Below, piece after piece: positions 38,645-45,104 of a DNA stretch of 64,000 bases (positions are counted from its first letter, which is position 1; the number at the start of each line of letters is the position of its first letter). The notes below the pieces were generated by a model that saw nothing but the letters and a program-made list of their open reading frames with translations, made no database searches and was not told the DNA's origin. The stretch covers positions 186,001-250,000 of the forward strand of contig NZ_JAGQCS010000004.1 in the NCBI RefSeq assembly GCF_024346315.1, given 5' to 3'. The stretch is from Cyanobium sp. ATX 6F1. Lineage in GTDB: Bacteria; Cyanobacteriota; Cyanobacteriia; PCC-6307; Cyanobiaceae. Both the position numbers and the translations under genes were made by a program.

Positions 38645-39514
38645 ATGCCCCCAGGTCCCGCCCCCCACGCCAGCCTGCTCGCCGATCCAGGTCTGAGTGA
38701 GCGCTTGAGGGGCTGGCTGGCCGAAGACATCGGCCGTGGCGATCTGACGGCGCCCGCCCTGATGGGGGCCCGGGGCCAGGCCGCCTGGATCGCCAAGCAA
38801 GGCGGCCGCTTCTGCGGCGGCGTGCTGGTGGAGCCCCTGTTCAAGCTGCTGGATCCGGCTGTGCGGGTGGAGCTTCTTGTGGCCGATGGCGTGCTGGTGG
38901 AGCCGGGGACGCGCCTGCTGGAGCTGGAAGGCCCAGCGACGGCCCTGGTGGCGGGGGAGCGCACGGCCCTGAACCTGGCCATGCGCCTCTCGGGGATCGC
39001 CACCGCCACGGCGGTGCTGGTGGCCCAGCTGGCGGGCAGCGGCGTGCGCCTGGTGGACACCCGCAAGACCACGCCGGGGCTGCGCACCCTGGAGAAATAC
39101 GCCGTGCGTTGCGGCGGCGGCCACAACCACCGCCAAGGTCTCGATGACGCCGCCATGCTCAAGGAAAACCACCTGGCCTGGGCCGGCGGGGTGGCCGCCG
39201 CGATCGCGGCCGTGAGGGCTTCGGCCCCCTGGCCGGCCCGGGTGATCGTCGAGGCCGAAACCGCCGCCGAGGCCGAAGCGGCGCTGCGGGCCGGCGCCGA
39301 TGCGGTGCTGCTGGATGAGTTCACGCCCCAGGCCCTCGCGGAGCTGGTACCGCGCCTGCGGGCGCTCGCCCCGGCAGTGGTCCTGGAGGCCTCGGGTGTG
39401 GACCCCGAAAGGCTCAGCGCCTATGCCGCCACAGGCATTGATCTGATCTCCACCAGCGCGCCGATCACCCGCAGCCCCTGGCTCGATCTGAGCATGCGCT
39501 TCGAGCGGGCCTAG
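38645..39514 (+). CDS. nadC: Nicotinate-nucleotide pyrophosphorylase (quinolinate phosphoribosyltransferase)
   Basis: Converts quinolinate and PRPP to nicotinate mononucleotide in de novo NAD synthesis. 289 residues: [16 protein letters not shown] near the N-terminus, [15 protein letters not shown], the signature [59 protein letters not shown], and [25 protein letters not shown]. Start at the ATG at 38645. It is followed after 24 bases by the GrrP gene. Confidence 0.95.
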   Translation: MPPGPAPHASLLADPGLSERLRGWLAEDIGRGDLTAPALMGARGQAAWIAKQGGRFCGGVLVEPLFKLLDPAVRVELLVADGVLVEPGTRLLELEGPATALVAGERTALNLAMRLSGIATATAVLVAQLAGSGVRLVDTRKTTPGLRTLEKYAVRCGGGHNHRQGLDDAAMLKENHLAWAGGVAAAIAAVRASAPWPARVIVEAETAAEAEAALRAGADAVLLDEFTPQALAELVPRLRALAPAVVLEASGVDPERLSAYAATGIDLISTSAPITRSPWLDLSMRFERA

Positions 39515-39538
39515 ATTTCGGCTCAATCCGTCTGGGTC

Positions 39539-40483
39539 GTGATCGTGGGTTCTTTTGCCCCTAGCCGTTTCCGGGCCCTGCTCCTGGGAGCCTTGAGCGC
39601 CGTGCTGCCGCTTACGGCGCTCTCGCCGGCGCCGGTCTCCGCCGAAACCGTGCTGGAGCGGGCGGCCAAGAGCGGCGAGGTGCTGATGGTCGGTCCCTCC
39701 GACATCCCACCGTTGATCCGGCTGGGGGCAAAGGGCGAACCCGAGGGCTATGCCATCGATCTGGCCCGCCGCATTGATCGCCAGATCAAGGCCGAACTGG
39801 GCAGCAAGCTGCAGATCCGCTTCGTTCCCGTCGACAACGCCGCCGCGATGGTGGAGGCCGTGGCCAGCGGCCAGGCGGGCCTGGCCTGCGGGGTGCCGTT
39901 CAGCTGGGAGCGGGACAGGGTGGTGGACTTCTCCCTCCCGATCGCCCTCTCCGGCCTGAGGCTGCTCAGCCGCAGCGGCGCCGTCGATGGCTCCCCCGCC
40001 TCCCTGGCGGGTCGCTCGATCGCCGTCGTGGAAGGCTCCATCGGCGCCGGTGCCCTGGGGAGCCTGCAGCCCAAGGCCAAAGCGGTCAGCTTTTCCACCC
40101 TGGCTCAGGCCGTGACGGCCCTGGAGCAGAACAAAGTGGCCGGTGTTCTCGGTGACACGATCGTGCTCGCCGGGCTGCGTCAGCAGCGCCGGCTCAGCGG
40201 CGTGACGCTCGTGCCCCAGGTGCCCTATCTGAGTTACGGGGTGGGTTGCATCGTGCCCGAGAACAATTCCACCTTGCTGAACGTGGTCAATCTGGCGATA
40301 GCCGGACTGTTCCAGGGTTACCTGGAGGGACGTCCCGACGCCGTGGCCAGCGTGGATGCCTGGATCGGTCCGAAGGGTGTGCTGAGCGTGCCCACCGAGC
40401 GCGTCCGCGCCTTCTTTCAATCGGTGCTGCTGAGCCGCGAAGGCTTCATCCTGGGGGGCTCTTCCCCGGCCGCTTCCCGCTGA
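39539..40483 (+). CDS. grrP: GrrP-type extracellular solute-binding-like protein
   Basis: 314 residues: signal peptide (FRALLLGALSAVLPLTALSPAPVSA) then a periplasmic amino-acid-binding-like fold (GEVLMVGPSDIPPLIRLGAKGEPEGYAIDLARRI, CGVPFSWERDRVVDFSLPI). No ABC permease or ATPase is adjacent. Its place directly before a GrrA-type peptide and its radical SAM maturase matches the orphan binding-like protein GrrP described for this cassette. It may bind, deliver or anchor the mature peptide; that is inference. GTG start. Confidence 0.82.
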   Translation: MIVGSFAPSRFRALLLGALSAVLPLTALSPAPVSAETVLERAAKSGEVLMVGPSDIPPLIRLGAKGEPEGYAIDLARRIDRQIKAELGSKLQIRFVPVDNAAAMVEAVASGQAGLACGVPFSWERDRVVDFSLPIALSGLRLLSRSGAVDGSPASLAGRSIAVVEGSIGAGALGSLQPKAKAVSFSTLAQAVTALEQNKVAGVLGDTIVLAGLRQQRRLSGVTLVPQVPYLSYGVGCIVPENNSTLLNVVNLAIAGLFQGYLEGRPDAVASVDAWIGPKGVLSVPTERVRAFFQSVLLSREGFILGGSSPAASR

Positions 40484-40554
40484 TGGCAGCGCTTCCGCCT
40501 GTCGGCGGACCCCTCCCGCGCTCCCTTCCGTTCTTCATTCCTCGCGTCAACCCG

Positions 40555-41001
40555 ATGGCGACCTTCTCCCGCTCCGGCCTTTTCGGTTTTCTGTTGTTGC
40601 TGGCCGCCCTGGCCCCCGCTGGTGCTGGTGCCACCTCGTTGGCTGATGCTGGCGCCACAACGCTGGCCGGTGAGGGGTCCCCACCGGCGGCCAGTGCCTC
40701 CCCGTTGGAAGCTGCTCCGGGCTCGATCGATGCCCGGCTGCGGCGCATCTCCCAGGCCCTGAGGGAGAAGTCCCCTGAACCCATGGGGCCTGAGGATCGC
40801 GCCAGCTCCCCAGATGGCCGCCTCGCCTTCGTGTTCGCGAACGGCGGCGGTCGCCGGGTCGGCTGGGGCAATGGCGGCTTCCGCAACGGTGGCTTCGGTA
40901 ATGGCGGCTTCCGCAACGGCGGCTGGGGCAACGGCGGGTTCCGCAACGGTGGCTTCGGCAACGGCGGGTTCCGTAACGGCGGCTTCCGCAACTTCTGGTG
41001 A
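40555..41001 (+). CDS. grrA: GrrA-type glycine-rich RiPP precursor
   Basis: 148 residues. A Sec signal (SGLFGFLLLLAALAPAGAGA) is followed by a leader with an amphipathic helix (PGSIDARLRRISQALREK) and a C-terminal core of repeated aromatic-x-Asn-Gly-Gly units. Nine Trp/Phe-x-Asn motifs occur (WGN, FRN, FGN, FRN, WGN, FRN, FGN, FRN, FRN), with the chain ending FRNFW. In this family, radical SAM maturases form three-residue cyclophanes between the aromatic ring and the third residue, Asn. Its stop overlaps the maturase GTG by four bases, ensuring coupled translation. Confidence 0.9.
   Translation: MATFSRSGLFGFLLLLAALAPAGAGATSLADAGATTLAGEGSPPAASASPLEAAPGSIDARLRRISQALREKSPEPMGPEDRASSPDGRLAFVFANGGGRRVGWGNGGFRNGGFGNGGFRNGGWGNGGFRNGGFGNGGFRNGGFRNFW
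40861..40995 (+). repeat. 15-bp tandem repeats coding the GrrA core
   Basis: Nine 15-base units of the form GGN-(W/F)-x-N encode Gly-Gly-aromatic-x-Asn. The order WGN, FRN, FGN, FRN appears twice in a row as a 60-base super-repeat, then one more FRN. This suggests duplication of a four-unit block. Confidence 0.9.
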
Positions 41002-42182
41002 CCCCGCCAGGCGCCCCGCCCCTAGGCAATCCGGAGGGGTTCGGGCCCTTGCAACTGCTGGTGATCCAGCCCACCCCCTACTGCAACCTCGACTGCGACT
41101 ACTGCTACCTCCCCAACCGCAACGACCGCCATCGCCTGCCCCTGGAGATCCTGGAGGCGGCCCTGGAGCGGGTGCTGGAGAGCCCCTATGTGGGCGGTGA
41201 CTTCACGCTGCTGTGGCATGCGGGCGAACCGCTCACCGTGCCAATCGCCTTCTACGACGAGGCCAGCGCCTGCATCCGTAGCGCCCTGGAGCGCTGGCAG
41301 GGGGAGGGGGAGCCGCTGTCGATCCACCAGTCGGTGCAGACCAACGCCACCTTGATCAACGACGCCTGGTGCGACTGCTTCGAGCGCAACGGCATGTCCG
41401 TGGGGGTGAGCATGGATGGGCCGGCCTTCCTCCACGACATCCACCGGCGCACGCGCACCGGCCTGGGGACCCACGCCGCCAGCCTGCGGGGCATCGAGGT
41501 GCTTCGGCGCCGGGAGATCCCCTTCCAGATGATCTGCGTGATCACCGAAGAGGCCTTGGGCCATGCCGACGAGTTGTTCGCCTTCTTCGTGGACAACGGC
41601 ATCACGGATGTGGCCTTCAACATGGAAGAAACCGAGGGTGAGAATCGCGTTTCAACCCTCAGCCGCCCCGATGCGGAGGTGGCCTACCAGGCCTTTTTGA
41701 AGCGGTTCTGGGAGCTTTGGCAGCAGAACAACCCTGCGCTGATGCGGGTGCGGGAGTTCGAGGGCATCTGCAGCCTGGCGGCGGCGGATGCGCGGATGGA
41801 ACTCTCCGACATGACCCATCCCTTCGCGATCGTGAACGTGGATGCCCGCGGTTCGATGACCACCTTCGATCCGGAGCTGCTGGCGGTTCAGACCGACACC
41901 TACGGCGACTTCGTGCTCGGCCATGTGCTCAGCGACAGCCTGGTGTCGATCGCGGCCAGCGCCAAGTTCGAGCGCATCCACCGGGACATGCGCTCCGGCC
42001 TCGCCCGCTGCCAGAGCGAGTGCGCCTATTTCGGCCTCTGTGGGGGCGGCGCCGGCAGCAACAAATACTGGGAGCACGGCACCTTCGATTGCAGTGAAAC
42101 CCAGGCCTGCCGTTATCGGATCAAACTCACGGCCGATGTGGTGCTCGCTGGGTTGGAGGAGATGTTGGAGCTTTCGGCCTGA
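40998..42182 (+). CDS. grrM: Radical SAM/SPASM cyclophane-forming peptide maturase GrrM
   Basis: 394 residues. The radical SAM cluster motif is PYCNLDCDYCYLPN (CxxxCxxC); LLWHAGEPLTVP and SMDGPAFLHDIHRR are SAM/substrate segments. The C-terminal SPASM region carries auxiliary Fe-S ligands in CQSECAYFGLCGGGAGSNKYW followed by DCSETQACRYR. The adjacent GrrA-type precursor identifies the substrate class. GTG start overlaps the grrA stop; a terminator-like structure lies about 170 bases downstream. Confidence 0.92.
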   Translation: MTPPGAPPLGNPEGFGPLQLLVIQPTPYCNLDCDYCYLPNRNDRHRLPLEILEAALERVLESPYVGGDFTLLWHAGEPLTVPIAFYDEASACIRSALERWQGEGEPLSIHQSVQTNATLINDAWCDCFERNGMSVGVSMDGPAFLHDIHRRTRTGLGTHAASLRGIEVLRRREIPFQMICVITEEALGHADELFAFFVDNGITDVAFNMEETEGENRVSTLSRPDAEVAYQAFLKRFWELWQQNNPALMRVREFEGICSLAAADARMELSDMTHPFAIVNVDARGSMTTFDPELLAVQTDTYGDFVLGHVLSDSLVSIAASAKFERIHRDMRSGLARCQSECAYFGLCGGGAGSNKYWEHGTFDCSETQACRYRIKLTADVVLAGLEEMLELSA

Positions 42183-42353
42183 AGGTTGGCTGACTTCGAC
42201 AGTTTTCGGCGCAGCTCTGTGCTGATCAGAAATGTCAACCGGCACATTTTTGGCGACCGCTCATGAGCTCTGCGGTGACGTTTCGGGCTTCGAAGTTTCC
42301 CTCGGCAAGGCCCTCAATCGTGGCCCCATCGAGCTCCGCATCAGCGATTAATC

Positions 42354-42396
42354 GCTTCTCCTGAGGAGAAGCCTGCAGCAAAAGTCTGCTTTTTTC
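42354..42396 (+). terminator. Terminator-like structure after grrM
   Basis: A perfect hairpin GCTTCTCC-TGA-GGAGAAGC is followed 17 bases later by a second small GCAG/CTGC hairpin and then TTTTTT. Together they plausibly end the grrPAM transcript; the spacing of the first hairpin from the T-run is longer than ideal. Confidence 0.5.
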
Positions 42397-42840
42397 TGCT
42401 CGAGCTTCTGAAGCATTTTACTTTTGTAGCCTATGGCCTCTGGCCGACTTCGTCTGCTTCTCCGCTATAAACTGATGTCAGCGCCGATGGGTGGCTGCGG
42501 AGCCTTGAAGGGCCTGAACACATCAACGACGTTCAGCCCAAGGTTGAGAAGCTTGACTCCTTCGGAGCAGCCATTGGCACGGGTTGTGACGTTTGCATTT
42601 CAGGGGTTCCTCCATGCCAGGTTTGGCTGGTGGGAAAGCTCTCATTTGAACTGGATCAGCATTTCGGGGTCCGGGCAATCGGGCGAAGCCCAGAGATCCA
42701 GGGTCCAGCGCAGCGACCTCCTCACGGGTTCGGCAGCGGGAAGGCACTGGGATGAAGTTCGCCGAGACCCGAACGACGACCCAGGGCTGTGGGTCCTCGA
42801 GAATGCCGCCTTCGACTGCGGAGCGGGTTCATCCACCTGG

Positions 42841-42881
42841 GCCTCCAGCCGGCTTGACCTCTCTCCAGGCCGGCTGGAGGC
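42841..42881. other. 13-bp perfect inverted repeat
   Basis: GCCTCCAGCCGGC and GCCGGCTGGAGGC are exact reverse complements separated by 15 bases. The stem is strong enough for a structured RNA or a protein-binding site, with no T-run. It lies about 365 bases before the DUF3365 gene. Confidence 0.7.
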
Positions 42882-43245
42882 GGTGAACCGCGGCTCAGGC
42901 GCTGGCCCTTGGGCCCGTGGCGGACGGCAGAGGGAGTGCTTTCCCCAGTCGGCTTGTGCTTGAAGCCTCAGGCGTCCAGTCTGAAGTAATGCGCGGCTGT
43001 GCTGCCATGGGGATCCATCTGATCTCCTCCAGCGCTCCGATCACCCCAGCCGAAGGAGGGACATCCCGATGAGCTTCGAGGTCGTAATCGCCCGTCGGAA
43101 AGTCTGTTGGGGCCTGGAGGCGTTGATGAGGCGTCGTATGCGACTAAATTGCCCATTCGGGATGTTCTGAAATCGGACTTGGCCCAACCGCATGGTCAAT
43201 CCGGTTCAGGCCAGTATGATCAAAGCATGATTGCTATGTTCTGCT

Positions 43246-44187
43246 GTGAGATTGCGTCGGATCACCTCACTATTCAGCGGAGATGGCACCCGTCCGCTCC
43301 GCACGCAGCTGGCTTACACACTTGCGGGCATCTTCGCCCTGTCAGTTTTGCTTGCCGTTCTGATTCTCAACTATCTCTTCGGCATTCAGGCGCGATCGCT
43401 GATCGACCAGAGGTCAAACTTTTTCATGGATAGCATGCTGGCTGTGCGTGAATACACCAGCCAGAAAGTCAATCCGATTGTGGCACCTCTCAACAAGGGT
43501 GGAGGCGTCTTCCGTCCAGAAGCGGTTCCAAGTTATTCCGCCAATACTGTGTTTGAATATCTGAAATCCCGGCCTGAATACAAGCAATATTCCTATCGAG
43601 AAGCCACTCTTAACCCAACCAACCTCAAAGACAAGTCTGACACCTTTGAATCCAAGCTTGTGGAGTCGTTTCGTGCGAATGGAGCGCTCAAGATCCAGTC
43701 TGGAGACCGTGCCACGCGTCTAGGGACGTTCCATTACGTGGCCAAGCCCATCATGGTCAACAAGCAAAGTTGCTTGGCTTGTCACTCCACGCCTGACCGT
43801 GCTCCCAAGAGTCAGATCCTGGCCTACGGCACCACGAATGGTTTTGGCTGGAAACTCAACGAAGTGGTCGGGGCTCAGATCGTCTCGGTGCCGGTTGAGA
43901 GCGTGATCGCTGCCAAGAATCATTCACTGCTGATCACCGCAGGCCTGCTGGTTGGTTCCTTGTCCGTTGTTGGAGTTGTCACCAATGCGGTTCTCAATCA
44001 ACTGATCCTGCGCCCGATGCGGGCGATCAGCCTCAAAGCCGATCAGGCCAGTGTGACTCCCTCCAGTGTCAGTTTTGAGGAAAAGTCCCGTGGTGATGAA
44101 ATTGGTTTACTGGCTCGCAGTTTCGAGCGCATGAAGCAGAGCCTGACGATCTCCATGCAGATGATCAAGGACCGTAAGCAACTCTGA
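43246..44187 (+). CDS. DUF3365 c-heme sensor membrane protein with HAMP domain
   Basis: About 313 residues from the GTG at 43246 (a TTG at 43231 is possible). One N-terminal membrane helix (LAYTLAGIFALSVLLAVLILNYLF), an extracytoplasmic DUF3365 (Tll0287-like) domain with a covalent heme c motif in QSCLACHSTPDRAP, a second helix (LLITAGLLVGSLSVVGVV), then a HAMP linker (LILRPMRAISLKADQAS through GDEIGLLARSFERMKQSL). It ends with no kinase or methyl-accepting domain, so output must pass to a partner. GC is clearly lower than in neighbours. The stop overlaps the next ATG by one base. Confidence 0.88.
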   Translation: MRLRRITSLFSGDGTRPLRTQLAYTLAGIFALSVLLAVLILNYLFGIQARSLIDQRSNFFMDSMLAVREYTSQKVNPIVAPLNKGGGVFRPEAVPSYSANTVFEYLKSRPEYKQYSYREATLNPTNLKDKSDTFESKLVESFRANGALKIQSGDRATRLGTFHYVAKPIMVNKQSCLACHSTPDRAPKSQILAYGTTNGFGWKLNEVVGAQIVSVPVESVIAAKNHSLLITAGLLVGSLSVVGVVTNAVLNQLILRPMRAISLKADQASVTPSSVSFEEKSRGDEIGLLARSFERMKQSLTISMQMIKDRKQL

Positions 44188-45104
44188 TGCCCTCTCGCTC
44201 CGTGAGGAACACTGTCACAGCCGTCGCCGTTCTCATAGGGCTCTTTCTGGCGGGATGCTCCGGTCAACCCGGGGCTGGTCCTCCTTTTTGTGGAGCCTCC
44301 GGCGAGCTGAGGGTCGGGGTCGTAGGTGTCATTGAGGGAGCCGCCGACGCGAAGGAGGGCCTGCTGGACCAGGCCCAGGCTTTCGAGCTCAAGGATCAGC
44401 TCACGGCAGCCAGTCGCTGCGAGGTCCAGATGGAGCCGGTCCGGAGTCCGGATCTGGCGAGGAGCCGTCTCTCTGCCCAGGCCTGGGATCTGGCGTTTCT
44501 GCCGCCTGGCCTGATGGCGTTCGCCCTGGAGCTGAAGCCTCCCTACGTTCCGATTCGTACCCTCGGGACAACGCGGGAGTCGCGCTCGTCGATCGTGGTT
44601 CCTCAGCAGGGTGAGATCCGTAGCCGTGTCCAGCTCAAGGGAGCACGGCTCGGCCTGTTACCGCGTGGTTCCCTCACGGGCTTCTATTTACCGCTCTACA
44701 ACCTGCATGGATTGCAGCTCTCTGAGGTTGTCTACGCCCTCGATTATTCAAGCCTGCTGCAGATGCTGGCCTCCGGTCGCGTCGACGCGATTGCCTGGGA
44801 CGAGGCCCGGCCCGAACCCACTCCGCCGGTGCGAAGGATCGTGACCGACACCCATGCCATCCCGATGGGCTCGATGGTGGTCAAGCAGGAGCTCACCAGT
44901 GGGAGCCTGGCGGGTCTTCTGGCCATCCTTGATGATTCAGCCCGTGATTTTCCCTCGGGCCTCGGGTATGTTCCTGGCACTCCCTCGCCGGAGGGGCAAC
45001 GCGTGCAGGAACTTCGCGCCATCGTCACCCACGTGGAGTCGTGGCAGCTTCCTGAAGAAGGCAAGCCCTACCGTGTCTTCGGACCGATCGGAGCTCGGCG
45101 ATGA
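44187..45104 (+). CDS. PhnD-like solute-binding lipoprotein
   Basis: 305 residues. Lipoprotein signal with lipobox VLIGLFLAGCSG (Cys modified), then a type 2 periplasmic-binding fold resembling phosphate/phosphonate-binding PhnD proteins (GELRVGVVGVIEGA, DLAFLPPGLMAFALEL, RLGLLPRGSLTGFYLPLY, LASGRVDAIAWDEARP). No phosphonate transport genes are nearby. It sits between a membrane sensor and a cytosolic cyclase/kinase, so a sensing role is more likely than transport. Overlaps the next gene by four bases. Confidence 0.83.
   Translation: MPSRSVRNTVTAVAVLIGLFLAGCSGQPGAGPPFCGASGELRVGVVGVIEGAADAKEGLLDQAQAFELKDQLTAASRCEVQMEPVRSPDLARSRLSAQAWDLAFLPPGLMAFALELKPPYVPIRTLGTTRESRSSIVVPQQGEIRSRVQLKGARLGLLPRGSLTGFYLPLYNLHGLQLSEVVYALDYSSLLQMLASGRVDAIAWDEARPEPTPPVRRIVTDTHAIPMGSMVVKQELTSGSLAGLLAILDDSARDFPSGLGYVPGTPSPEGQRVQELRAIVTHVESWQLPEEGKPYRVFGPIGARR

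Larger units (their letters stand above)
42183..43245. other. About 1 kb without a convincing gene
   Basis: Open frames here (for example 42433–42963, plus) lack recognisable protein character, codon bias or a clear start site. On the minus strand an open run of about 61 codons (42235–42418) encodes an acidic, helix-like peptide (DAELDGATIEGLAEGNFEAR) but has no ATG; it may be a remnant. The region holds the palindrome GCGATTAATCGC at 42344–42355 and the inverted repeats listed separately. It separates the Grr cassette from the lower-GC signalling genes. Confidence 0.6.

Noticed and set aside
42433..42963. 176-codon plus-strand open frame
   Set aside because: No recognisable domain, composition unlike the neighbours and overlapping a perfect inverted repeat; treated as non-coding.
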